Positions 28,303 to 35,963 of a stretch of 64,000 bases of DNA are shown here, one piece after another. The stretch's first letter is position 1. Each line of letters begins with the position of its first letter. The DNA comes from Burkholderia sp. HI2500 (GTDB taxonomy: Bacteria > Pseudomonadota > Gammaproteobacteria > Burkholderiales > Burkholderiaceae): positions 1,302,001 to 1,366,000 of the forward strand of contig NZ_NKFL01000004.1 of the NCBI RefSeq assembly GCF_002223055.1, read 5' to 3'. The position numbers were made by a program, and so were the translations under genes. The notes under the pieces were generated by a model. It made no database searches and had not been told where the DNA came from. It saw nothing but the letters and a program-made list of their open reading frames with translations.

Positions 28303-28980
28303 ATGAAGAAGCTCATGCTGCTCGCGGCAGGCATTGCCGCGTCCACTTTTCTCGTTTCCGGCTGCCAGTCGTTCGGCACGGTTCAACAATCGCCGGCCCA
28401 GATTGCCGCAGTCTTGTGTCCGGCAACCAACAGCGCAATCACCCAGATCTCGGCGTTCAATGCGGCCATGGCGCCGACGTTGCCGTCCGCTGCGAATGCG
28501 AACGTCGTGATTGAAAAGACCGTCAAGCCAATCGTCGCCGGCGCGTGTGCGGCCGGCGCGACCATCACGTCGACGAGCGTCCAAGCGCTTGTCACGCAGG
28601 GCATCCCGGCAATTGCAGGTGTCGTGGCGGCACTTCCGCTGGCGCCGACGACTCAGGCGGCCATCCAGGCAGGCTTTGCTGCAGCCGAGCTGGCCGTGAA
28701 TCTGGTCGGGACGTACGAAAACGCGCTCCAGGCCGCAAAGACTTCGACGTCGATTCCGGCGACGACTCCGGCCGCACCCATGACGCCGGAGGCGATGATG
28801 AAGTTTCAACCTGGCGACGTACTGACTGCGGAGGGTCTCAATCGGAACTTTCAATCTCTCAACCGCCGCCTCGAAACGCTTGAGTTGCGTATTCGCCCGA
28901 TCGATTTGAGCGCGGCATGGCAGATGCCGTTGATCGTCTCGCCTGCTTCGATGCCGCTCGCGGGCGCGCCGCTGCAATGA
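28303..28980 (+). CDS. Phage-encoded lipoprotein coupled to a lipase
   Basis: Encodes 225 residues with a lipoprotein signal (MKKLMLLAAGIAASTFLVSGC, lipobox LVSGC, Cys21). The mature protein is Ala/Thr-rich with helical stretches, a Pro-rich spacer near 150, and a predicted helix at FQSLNRRLETLELRIR. There is no Asp after the Cys, so outer-membrane sorting is expected. The stop overlaps the lipase ATG (28977), which implies joint production. It could assist envelope disruption or serve as a lysogenic-conversion factor; it is not a typical Rz1. Confidence 0.7.
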   Translation: MKKLMLLAAGIAASTFLVSGCQSFGTVQQSPAQIAAVLCPATNSAITQISAFNAAMAPTLPSAANANVVIEKTVKPIVAGACAAGATITSTSVQALVTQGIPAIAGVVAALPLAPTTQAAIQAGFAAAELAVNLVGTYENALQAAKTSTSIPATTPAAPMTPEAMMKFQPGDVLTAEGLNRNFQSLNRRLETLELRIRPIDLSAAWQMPLIVSPASMPLAGAPLQ

Positions 28981-29588
28981 CCCCGCGCGATTACGCGCTG
29001 CTCGCGCAGGAAGCGTATTCCGCAAAGCCGGACATCGGAAACGCGGATAGCGCCTCGCGCGCAATCGTGCGGCAGACACCCGGCGGCCTGGTCGTCGCCT
29101 TCCCGGGCACCGACAACCTCGACTGCGTAGCGGCCGATCTTGACGCGCATCCGATCGATGTGATCGGCATCGGCCAGGTGCATCACGGGTTCTGGAAGGC
29201 GTGGGGCGCGATCGCCGTTGACGTGCTCGCCTCGATCGACGGGCGGCCGGTGACGCTCGTCGGGCACTCGCTCGGCGCCGCGATCGCGATCATGGCTGCG
29301 GCCGCGATGGTGGTCGGCGGCCATCCGCCGGCGGCCGTCTACGGCTTCGAACCGCCGAGGGTGAGCACGAACGGGAGTGTTGGGGCGGTGCTCGCGAAGG
29401 TGCCGCTGAACCTGTTCAAGAACGGGAATGACATCGTGCCGGACCTGCCGCCCGACTGGCATCATGCCGGCCCGATCCGGCAAATCGGCCGCGCGGCGTT
29501 TCCGTTCCCGAACGTGACGGATCACGCGATTGCTCGGGTGATTGGTGCGCTGACCGCCGAATATGCGGCCGTCGCGGCTCAGAAATAG
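28977..29588 (+). CDS. Class 3 lipase-like hydrolase of the prophage
   Basis: Encodes 203 residues. The lipase class 3 pattern is complete: VVAFPGTDNL near 39-48, the nucleophile GHSLG (S98), YGFEPPRVS (matching the family FGxPRVG block), NGNDIVPDLP (Asp) and TDHAIARV (His). No signal peptide is visible, so it would need a holin, lysis or a partner to reach lipid. It is coupled to the preceding lipoprotein. Substrate could be phospholipid or another ester; unknown. Confidence 0.82.
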   Translation: MTPRDYALLAQEAYSAKPDIGNADSASRAIVRQTPGGLVVAFPGTDNLDCVAADLDAHPIDVIGIGQVHHGFWKAWGAIAVDVLASIDGRPVTLVGHSLGAAIAIMAAAAMVVGGHPPAAVYGFEPPRVSTNGSVGAVLAKVPLNLFKNGNDIVPDLPPDWHHAGPIRQIGRAAFPFPNVTDHAIARVIGALTAEYAAVAAQK

Positions 29589-29821
29589 CGCTGCGCGAGC
29601 TGGTCGCAAGTCTCATCGTCCAGCTCATCTAGGCCCGTCGCACGCACCCAGCAGCAGCATCCCCGATGAGGATTCGCGCGCACCGGCGAGCATCGTTCGT
29701 TGGTGCAATAGGCGAGACTGGCGCCGGGATCAGCCGTTCCGGCCCAATGCTCGCAGGTCCAGCATGCATGCGTGACAGTGCGGACATGCAGGCCAATATA
29801 TGCACCGCCCTTTAATTCCAT
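29579..29821 (-). CDS. LexA-controlled small Cys-rich prophage protein
   Basis: Encodes 80 residues on the minus strand. Seven of its Cys lie in CWTCEHW, AYC, ERC and GCCCW arrangements, with one more near the C-terminus (DETC); this suggests a zinc-binding knuckle. The start at 29821 is chosen because the promoter/LexA site at 29836-29880 lies just upstream; a longer in-frame start would precede the promoter. No clear Shine-Dalgarno. Its 3' end overlaps the lipase 3' end by 10 bases. SOS induction is predicted; function is unknown (antirepressor, host takeover or repair are options). Confidence 0.7.
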   Translation of the reverse strand: MELKGGAYIGLHVRTVTHACWTCEHWAGTADPGASLAYCTNERCSPVRANPHRGCCCWVRATGLDELDDETCDQLAQRYF

Positions 29822-29835
29822 GATGCGAAACAATG

Positions 29836-29880
29836 CTGTATGGATATACAGTTTATCTCGGCGGAAGGGTGAGCCGTCAA
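29836..29880 (-). promoter_or_regulatory. Sigma70-type promoter with LexA box
   Basis: On the minus strand: -35 TTGACG (29880-29875), 17-base spacer, -10 GATAAA (29857-29852), then a CTGT-N8-ACAG LexA box (29851-29836) covering the expected start of transcription. The box read on the plus strand is CTGTATGGATATACAG, one base different from a box of the host lexA gene (55457-55472). Confidence 0.85.
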
Positions 29881-30050
29881 CGTGGAAAAATGGGGTCTGC
29901 ATGCGATATGGAGACCCGAGCGGCTGCCGAGAAGAAGGGGCGAAACGTTGGGAATGAAGTGAAAAAAAGACTGTTGAATCAAGGGCTAGTTTTCCTATAT
30001 TATTCCCACATGCGAGCCTGTGAGGCTTGATGGATAAGGATGGAACGCTA

Positions 30051-30098
30051 GGATTGTGATTCCTGTCGTCGTGGGTTCGAGTCCCATCAGCCACCCCA
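30051..30098 (+). repeat. attR: duplicated 3' part of tRNA-His at the prophage end
   Basis: Starting at GGATTGTGATTCC the sequence matches the anticodon arm (GTG anticodon), T arm (GGGTTCGAGTCCC), acceptor 3' strand and CCA of tRNA-His. The 5' half (D arm, acceptor 5' strand) is absent; prophage-type sequence precedes instead. This is the host remnant left when a phage integrates into tRNA-His and restores the gene at its other end, which should carry the intact tRNA to the left of the window. Not a functional tRNA. Confidence 0.9.
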
Positions 30099-30128
30099 CA
30101 GAATTCCAAGCAGTATCAAGTTGTTAAG

Positions 30129-30165
30129 AACGGCACTGTCCCAAAAGACAGTGCCGTTTTTGTTT
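30129..30165 (+). terminator. Rho-independent terminator downstream of the tRNA-His remnant
   Basis: CGGCACTGTC (30131-30140), loop CCAAAA, GACAGTGCCG (30147-30156), then T5. Probably the original terminator of the tRNA-His transcript. Confidence 0.92.
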
Positions 30166-30555
30166 TGGCATTTCACAAAATGGAATTCACAGCGCTTTCC
30201 GATTTTGTTTCGGTCGTACACCCGTGCGGTTGTCGCCGGGTTCGCATGCCGGTCGGGCAGGGCGCCGCGCTCTAATGTTGGGTGCGTAATATGCGCGCAA
30301 GTCATGGAATGCGAATCGACCGGCAATGACCTCCACCTCGATCGTTTCGCTCATCAACTTCCCTCGGCATCCCTTGAATCCGTCGCGCGTGTAGTGCGTG
30401 CCGCACTTTGGCGTGAACACGGACAGGCATTCCTTCGTGCCGAATCGCCTCCAACCGATCGGGCGTGCCGCAAGCGCCGGCGTGATCTCGAACTGCTCAA
30501 TTACCTTGCGGCGCATCTTCCGGCGCTGCATTGCGCGCTTCACGCGAATGTGACC
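30150..30555 (-). pseudogene. Tyrosine recombinase (integrase) remnant, frameshifted
   Basis: On the minus strand one frame encodes a basic segment, FGTKECLSVFTPKCGTHYTRDGF and then FHDLRAYYA (HxLR box, 30306-30295). A different frame continues with RGALPDRHANPATTARVYDR, holding the catalytic Tyr codon at 30216-30218. The two parts join only by a frameshift near 30270-30290, and the N-terminal domain is missing. It lies just outside attR, so it belongs to an earlier element at this tRNA-His site rather than to the present prophage. Confidence 0.7.
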
Positions 30556-30967
30556 GGCCTTGCGGTTGCGCGAGGTCGAGGCATTCGATCTTGCGGTTTC
30601 AGGCGAGCGGAGCATTCGAACGCAGGGCGATTTCGCGGATCGCGCACTTGGGCGCTCCCTTCGATTCCTTCCCTGGATAGCAGGCGCGAGGCGATGCACG
30701 TCGCGCTCGATAGCTCGAACGGGGTAACAGTGGTGCGAGTGTCGACCGGCTAGACGAGTGCCTTCGATCGACGCAAGGTGGTCGAGACGCGGAAACGCCC
30801 CTGCAACGTTGGATATACCGCAACCGCCTCCGCTACGAGTGCCGTTCCCGCGATGACTGATTTGGCCGGCCTATGACAAACGCCCAGTGTAATTTTTTGC
30901 CGGGCGTGATTGAATATGTGCTGACAGGACGGACACACCGTCAATAAAAAGCACGGCCGGGGAAAAT
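30556..30967. other. Gene-poor stretch beside the integration site
   Basis: No convincing gene is visible between the integrase remnant and the PAP2 gene. It is probably decayed DNA of the older element, plus the promoter region of the PAP2 gene towards the right end. Confidence 0.5.
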
Positions 30968-31909
30968 ATGAGAACGAGCGTATTGGGGGCGTTTGCGATT
31001 GCTTGGATACTGACGAGTGTCATGTTTGCTGTCGATTTCGCGACCATGGGCCGATTTGGGCTGTCCCTCATTCACGAGTGGTATCTGCAATCGGTCGAGA
31101 CGTGCGGCATGACGCTACTGATCTGCGGTGTCTTGGTCGGCATCGGACGTATCCCGCGCTATCGGGAAATTGCCGAAAAACTTCGTTGTCGGGATATCGC
31201 GCTCTCGGTCCTTTGCTTTCGGACCGTCACGATGAATGCGCAGGCGGCAGTGATTGCGACGTATATCGGGGCAGCCGTCAACCGTCCCGAGATCCAGGAT
31301 GCGCTTCTGGCATGGGAGCAATCATTCGGATTCGATTGGCTGAAAAGCTACCAATGGGTCGTGCGTTACGAGGTTATTCAGCAAGTACTTGTGTTTGCAT
31401 ATAAAACCATTTCATATCAGATGGTTCTGTTGTGCTTTTTATTCGGACTGTTGCGCCGAAAGCAAGAGCTTTGCGAGATGATGCTGATATTCGTGATTTC
31501 GCTGATATTCGTCGTTGCGATTTCGACGTGGTATCCGGCGGCGAGTGCATTCCCGTACTTCGGTATTAGCGATTCCGGGCCGGCGTCTCACCTTTCCGAT
31601 TATTTCAGTGCCAGAAGTGGGGTGCCCATCGTGATGAATCCCATGGCGATGCAGGGAATCGTTTCGTTACCGTCATTTCATGCAGTCGTCGCGGTAATGT
31701 TGATCTACGTCACACGTAATCTTCGCTTCATTTTTCCCGTCGCGCTCGCGCTCAATTCGGTCATGCTGGTATCGACGTTCTCGGTTGGTGGCCATTACCT
31801 GGCAGATATCGGTGCCGGCGTGATCGTGGGCATCGTCACGATATGGCTGGTGCGTCGCTGGTTCTTGGGATATGAAATCGCGCGGCGACCGCTCCTGACG
31901 GGACGCTGA
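30968..31909 (+). CDS. PAP2-superfamily membrane phosphatase/transferase
   Basis: Encodes 313 residues with a GGGGAAA site. About six membrane segments. The PAP2 C2 motif is SLPSFHAV (H238) and C3 is GGHYLAD (H276, D280); the C1 motif is weak, as in inositol-phosphoceramide-synthase-like PAP2_3 proteins. It probably removes or transfers phosphate groups on lipids at the outer face of the inner membrane. Base composition is less GC-rich than the later chromosome, consistent with acquired DNA. Confidence 0.8.
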   Translation: MRTSVLGAFAIAWILTSVMFAVDFATMGRFGLSLIHEWYLQSVETCGMTLLICGVLVGIGRIPRYREIAEKLRCRDIALSVLCFRTVTMNAQAAVIATYIGAAVNRPEIQDALLAWEQSFGFDWLKSYQWVVRYEVIQQVLVFAYKTISYQMVLLCFLFGLLRRKQELCEMMLIFVISLIFVVAISTWYPAASAFPYFGISDSGPASHLSDYFSARSGVPIVMNPMAMQGIVSLPSFHAVVAVMLIYVTRNLRFIFPVALALNSVMLVSTFSVGGHYLADIGAGVIVGIVTIWLVRRWFLGYEIARRPLLTGR

Positions 31910-32031
31910 ATCAACCTTTCCACCGTCTGCATGCTTACTCCACGCGCTGAAGCTGACACGGGCTGGTATCTGCGCGTCGAATTTCTTCTTCCATCAAAGC
32001 GTAGTCAGCGATATCTGGACAGAACTCGTCG

Positions 32032-32550
32032 TCACCGATCAACCACATTGCTCGCGATCCCCGCCTGAACCGTTCGAGTGTTTCGAAAAACCACCCACGA
32101 CCACAAAGCGCCACCCGCGACCTTTGCGACGAACTGCAATGCGGCGATCGTCGGAAACACTGCCCCGAACGCAATCAGCGGAAAGACGATGGAGTCGACA
32201 GCCGCACCCGCGACGTTCGCACCGTTGGCGCGCGCCAGTATCGGAAAGCGACGTGCGAGTTGGAACACGATTGCACTTGCTACGGCCGCCGAACCGAACG
32301 CCACGAGAGACGCGAGGGCGATTTCCTTGGCAGCCGGATTGAGCGCGTAACTGACAACGCCAGCGGCCGCGATCAACGCAAGCATCCTTGACCAAAGCGC
32401 GCGGCCGCGCCAGTCCAGATGGAGTCGGTCTCGAATCGCGAGATCGAGTCCGATCAGAAAGAACGCAATGATCGGTGTAGCAGCTGGTCCGAAATGAGCG
32501 ACCATCAGGTTCGCGACAGCGACTGCTGCGATATAGATCAAGACGTACAT
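32032..32550 (-). CDS. VUT-family transporter (queuosine-precursor transporter-like)
   Basis: Encodes 172 residues from ATG 32550 with GGGGAA upstream. About five membrane segments; the LIGLDLAIRDRLH motif near residue 25 and the AGAAVDSIVFPLIAFG motif are typical of VUT/YhhQ-like proteins. E. coli YhhQ imports 7-cyano-7-deazaguanine for tRNA queuosine synthesis. Shorter than YhhQ (~220), like other members called VUT family. The actual substrate here is unproven. Confidence 0.8.
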   Translation of the reverse strand: MYVLIYIAAVAVANLMVAHFGPAATPIIAFFLIGLDLAIRDRLHLDWRGRALWSRMLALIAAAGVVSYALNPAAKEIALASLVAFGSAAVASAIVFQLARRFPILARANGANVAGAAVDSIVFPLIAFGAVFPTIAALQFVAKVAGGALWSWVVFRNTRTVQAGIASNVVDR

Positions 32551-32799
32551 GATTCCCCTGCAATGAAGAGTGCGCGCTGCGTCGATTCGGAGCCGAAGTT
32601 TGCCATACATGGCCGATTGAACGGAGTGGTGCTTTGCTACGAGCGAGCCGGGTGGAGCTTCGCACGGTTCGCGGTCGGTCAGCGTTGCGGGCGACAGGAT
32701 ATCGTCACCGGGTCGCCGGTTTTCATCAATGGATCTTCGACACGGGATTGGATGGCCGTATCCCGCCGACATGATGTTGCGAGTTTCCTGTCCCAGCTA

Positions 32800-32904
32800 A
32801 GGTTCTTGCGCCCCGTGCCGTTATCTTCCATGGACAGCCCTCGTGCCTCGAATGCTGATCCGTTTTCTTGCCTGCTCGCGTTCCGCGTGAGCAGGCTTTT
32901 TTCG
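32800..32904 (+). ncRNA. Candidate small RNA A (CTCGTGCC motif plus terminator)
   Basis: A CCTCGTGCC motif (32839-32847), flanked by CAGC/GCTG arms, then a terminator: GCCTGCTCGC (32870-32879) pairs with GTGAGCAGGC (32887-32896), followed by T6. No gene ends upstream on this strand. The 5' end is a guess. Confidence 0.4.
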
Positions 32905-32939
32905 TTTACGGCCGCGCTTTGCGCATGAATGGCGGAATG

Positions 32940-33071
32940 GGACAGGGACTTGGCGTGAACCGACAGCGCGCAACAGTCTTACATTGGTGTAATGTGTCGG
33001 CTTCCTCGTGCCCTCATGCTTTGCAGGGCCGTTCGATCCCGACGACCAATGATGGTGTCGGGATTTTTTTT
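32940..33071 (+). ncRNA. Candidate small RNA B (CTCGTGCC motif plus terminator)
   Basis: A CCTCGTGCC motif (33004-33012), a small GCCCT/AGGGC hairpin, and a terminator ATCCCGAC (33036-33043)/GTCGGGAT (33057-33064) with T8. It starts after the terminator of candidate A, so an own promoter is needed; I could not identify it clearly. Confidence 0.4.
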
Positions 33072-33145
33072 GCCTGCATCCCGTTGCACGGGCAACGAGT
33101 TGCAGCGACGCCCGGCGAGCAGGCGCTGACGCGATCGCGTCAGGC

Positions 33146-33436
33146 GTGAAGAAGACGAGCGCTGGCGGACGTCACGAGCCGGTGCCTGGCCTGTTGCTCG
33201 ACTGCCTGCACGTCCATCCTTCGCATCACGGAAGCGGCATGGGCAAGCGCATGATCGAAGCCGTTCGTGCCTGGGCGCGCACGATTGGCGTGGACAAGGT
33301 TCACCTGAAGGTGCTGGAGGACAACGAACGCCCGATCGATTTCTATGAACACAATGGATGGCAACTGGCGGGCATCGAGACGAGCCGCATCGGCCAGACG
33401 GAGGTCACCGACCGGATCTATGCGATACAGGCGTAG
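33146..33436 (+). pseudogene. GNAT acetyltransferase, N-terminally truncated
   Basis: Encodes 96 residues from a GTG. Motif A (HPSHHGSGMGKRMIEAV, acetyl-CoA binding) and motif B (ERPIDFYEHNGW) are intact, but the first ~60 residues of a normal GNAT domain are missing and the upstream sequence is non-coding. Probably a remnant, unless a short form is used. Confidence 0.65.
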
Positions 33437-33511
33437 CGGCCTGGCGACATTCGAGCGAACGGTCGCACGATGTGCGGCCGTCGCCGGGCGCAAGCCGAGC
33501 GGACTCCGTCG

Positions 33512-33976
33512 CTACTCGCCGCAATACCGCATGAGCAAATCGGCTTCCGTCTCGTGCACCTCGACGGGCAGGGTCGTTGCGCCTGCATAGGCCAGATAGC
33601 GTGCGCGATGCTGGCCGTTGCGGAACGACGCGACGCCGACCTTCGACAGGCCGGGGATGCCGAGCAGCGTTCGCGTTCTCGTCTCGCGAAACGTGATGTA
33701 CGGCATGTCCGCAATCCTGTCCTGTTCAGGATCGAGGAATTCGCGAATGCCCGCGGCTTTTCCAGGAGCCCAGTACAGAACGGACGGCAACACGTAGTCC
33801 GTCGTGTCTCGGTCGGCACATGCCAGCAGTTTCGTCAGGTCGATCGTCACGACCCGATGGCGCGTATCGTCAGACGAGAACACCCGCTTGAGGTGCGTAT
33901 AGGCATAGGGTGTGTGCCCGGGAAGCTGGATAACCCAGACTTCTACGCCATTTTCCTGTGCGTGGGCGAGTGCCAT
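33512..33976 (-). CDS. Possible plasmid fertility inhibition factor (FiwA-like)
   Basis: Encodes 154 residues from ATG 33976 with an AGAGGAAAC site. The C-terminus (VGVASFRNGQHRARYLAYAGATTLPVEVHETEADLL) has the ParB/sulfiredoxin-like F-x-(D/N)-G-x-H-R pattern seen in the plasmid fertility inhibition factor family; such proteins block outgoing conjugation by a co-resident plasmid. The assignment is from motif style and size and is uncertain. It lies in the accessory region beside the tRNA site. Confidence 0.5.
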   Translation of the reverse strand: MALAHAQENGVEVWVIQLPGHTPYAYTHLKRVFSSDDTRHRVVTIDLTKLLACADRDTTDYVLPSVLYWAPGKAAGIREFLDPEQDRIADMPYITFRETRTRTLLGIPGLSKVGVASFRNGQHRARYLAYAGATTLPVEVHETEADLLMRYCGE

Positions 33977-34301
33977 TGTTTCCTCTGATGTCGCAAGCGG
34001 CCTTATTGATTCCAGTTTAGCAGCGCGATTGCGGCGGCGAGGCAGGACAATACCCGAAATAGGAAATCGAAGCGATTCGCGGCAGAACCTGAACCGCGAG
34101 CAAAAGCGCGGAGAGGAAGGGTGGGGCAATCGCATGCGGTCATGTGTCGGCGATCGATATCGACAGGTCACGAGAATATCGCGATACTGCTCGCGGACAT
34201 GATGCGCCGCGCGAATTTCATCGAAGATTCATACAGTGTCGGGGAACCCGGGGCGCGGCTCATCGTAAGTACAGAGCTGGCAGATTGACCGGAGAAAAAC
34301 C
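33977..34301. other. Divergent intergenic region
   Basis: About 325 bases between two divergent genes, AT-richer than its surroundings. Presumably holds both promoters; no strong operator or RNA element was recognised. Confidence 0.5.
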
Positions 34302-34697
34302 ATGTCGTCGAAACTTGAAATCGAGTACCTCGATTACTGTTTCACCGCGAGGCTCGAAATCAGGGCGTCCGGGCGGACAGGTGTGGTCGACTGGCATCTC
34401 GAATCCGATTCGCGAAGCAAGACGCTTGCGTGGATCGTGTTCGATCGCTTTCTCGAGCGGCATGATTTCGTCGATGAAGAGGATGCGCGTGCCAACATCG
34501 TCGACTGGCTGGAGCGGCTGGCCGATCCAAGATCGGGCGCGCCGGTCGAAATGGCGAAGGCGAACGCGGTTGCTGCCGGGGCGGTGGCGACGGGCGTATC
34601 GACCACATCGACTGCCGAAATCGTCGGCGAAACCGTCATCGATATCGCGGGCGAACTCGACTGGATAGAGATGGTCGCAGAATGGCTTTTCAGCTGA
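34302..34697 (+). CDS. Hypothetical acidic protein
   Basis: Encodes 131 residues with a GGAGAAA site. The first half mixes strands and acidic helices (LDYCFTARLEIRASGRTGVVDWHLE); the second half has an Ala/Val/Thr-rich stretch around 85-110 and an acidic end. Unrecognised; not secreted. Confidence 0.55.
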   Translation: MSSKLEIEYLDYCFTARLEIRASGRTGVVDWHLESDSRSKTLAWIVFDRFLERHDFVDEEDARANIVDWLERLADPRSGAPVEMAKANAVAAGAVATGVSTTSTAEIVGETVIDIAGELDWIEMVAEWLFS

Positions 34698-34906
34698 CCG
34701 TCACGATGACGAAACCCGGTTGTCATGACGCGAGTCACGGCGTTCGCAAAATGCAGTTTCGAAAAAATCGGTGCAAGAAAATGAAACCAGAATCGTGTCG
34801 ATCTAAAAAATAGAATAAACCTGCTTTGACAACACCTGCGACTTACCGGAGACTGGGCCCGGACTGAAAATATCCAATTGAATTAAAACAAAATAAAACT
34901 CCAGGC

Positions 34907-35533
34907 ATGAAAAGAAGAACGCTGCTGACGGCTGGCGCGATCGTTGTCGCTGCCGGCCTGACAGGCTGCACTGCCATGCTGTTCGAAGACGGCCATTACG
35001 AAGAGACAGTCGACCGATTCCTCGTCAGCGAGGACGGCAAGAAATTCGTCGTGCTCGGCAAGAAATATCACTACATCTTCGAGATGCCGGCGCATCTCGG
35101 CGCGGTGCTGGCATCGCCTTACCGGAAATCGATCGAGGCGTCGCTATCTGGGTTCGTCGCGCAGGGCAGCAAGATTTCGGGCGATTTCTCGCTGCGGCTC
35201 CATCGCGATGACATGACCAATGAGGATTGGAATCGTGCGCTGGAGGACGGCTTCACGAAGCTCGGAGACTGGGATCTGGGGATGAAGGGTGAACTGGCCC
35301 GATCGCGCTATCTCGCCGATGGTTTTGCGCAGGGCAAGACGTGGTCGTCGTTTGCGCATTCGTACAAGATCCCGGTCACCGATCGCATCACGACGGCGGG
35401 CAAGGCCGTGCGCGTGCTCGCGACGCCTGTCACGCTCGCGGCCGACGGCGTGATGATGATCGGGGCCGTGGTGCTGTCGCCCATCATCGTGGTGATGCTC
35501 GCGCCGGTCGCGGGCGTTGCGCTCGGACCGTGA
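34907..35533 (+). CDS. Hypothetical lipoprotein
   Basis: Encodes 208 residues. Lipoprotein signal MKRRTLLTAGAIVVAAGLTGC (Cys21). The middle part is mixed alpha/beta (DRFLVSEDGKKFVVLGKKYHYIF). A hydrophobic segment at the C-terminus (VMMIGAVVLSPIIVVMLAPVAG) could add a membrane anchor, which is odd for a lipoprotein. Followed by a strong terminator at 35671-35703. Function unknown. Confidence 0.7.
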   Translation: MKRRTLLTAGAIVVAAGLTGCTAMLFEDGHYEETVDRFLVSEDGKKFVVLGKKYHYIFEMPAHLGAVLASPYRKSIEASLSGFVAQGSKISGDFSLRLHRDDMTNEDWNRALEDGFTKLGDWDLGMKGELARSRYLADGFAQGKTWSSFAHSYKIPVTDRITTAGKAVRVLATPVTLAADGVMMIGAVVLSPIIVVMLAPVAGVALGP

Positions 35534-35670
35534 CGCGATCCGCGCGGCACGCGGGCGAACCAATTGCTGCGGCATTGTCACCAAATGGTGAGTTGCCGCA
35601 CAGATCGTTGCGCGGCCCACGCTCACAATTTGGTCGGTTGACCGTTCTTCCCCGGCCCGGTCAACCGTTT

Positions 35671-35703
35671 CCCCGCTCGCTCGCGCAGGAGCGGGGGCTT
35701 TTT
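35671..35703 (+). terminator. Rho-independent terminator of the lipoprotein gene
   Basis: CCCCGCTC (35671-35678) pairs with GAGCGGGG (35689-35696), then CTTTTTG. Confidence 0.85.
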
Positions 35704-35769
35704 GCCCGTGCGACGCGGGAAGGCTGCGTCGACGGAACCGGACAGGCGTCCGGCGGGCGGCGTGAGCGC

Positions 35770-35914
35770 ATCGATTGCGCACCCCGGCATCCGTTCGCCT
35801 GATCCGCACGAATCGCTTTCCTCGTGCCTGGGCGAACCCTCAGGCCCATCGCCGGTTTCGGCCGGTGATGCCTTGGTCCCGGCGGCGCGCAAGCATGCCG
35901 CCGGGATATTTTTT
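35770..35914 (+). ncRNA. Candidate small RNA C (CTCGTGCC motif plus terminator)
   Basis: A TCCTCGTGCC motif (35819-35828), then a GCCTGGG/CCC-CAGGC hairpin with a CGAA loop, and a terminator TCCCGGCGG (35877-35885)/CCGCCGGGA (35898-35906) with TATTTTTT. It lies after another terminator, so it is transcribed separately if real. The 5' end is a guess. Confidence 0.4.
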
Positions 35915-35963
35915 GCGCCGGATGCGTTGCATCACGTGTCGCACAGCGGGCAGGTCGACCCGC

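Larger units (their letters stand above)
32551..33145. other. Intergenic stretch with two strong terminators
   Basis: No supported gene. It holds two Rho-independent terminators (32870-32904 and 33036-33071), each preceded by a CTCGTGCC-containing segment and no matching gene, so short transcripts ending there are likely (see candidate ncRNA entries). Confidence 0.6.
35534..35963. other. Intergenic stretch with two terminators
   Basis: No supported gene. The first terminator (35671-35703) ends the lipoprotein transcript; the second (35877-35914) closes a CTCGTGCC-containing segment annotated as candidate small RNA C. Confidence 0.6.

Noticed and set aside
30051..30098. Functional tRNA-His gene
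   Set aside because: Only the 3' part is present; the D arm and 5' acceptor strand are replaced by prophage sequence.
29822..30109. Longer start for the Cys-rich minus-strand gene (ORF open to 30109)
   Set aside because: The extension would be translated from DNA upstream of the promoter and LexA box and runs across the tRNA remnant.
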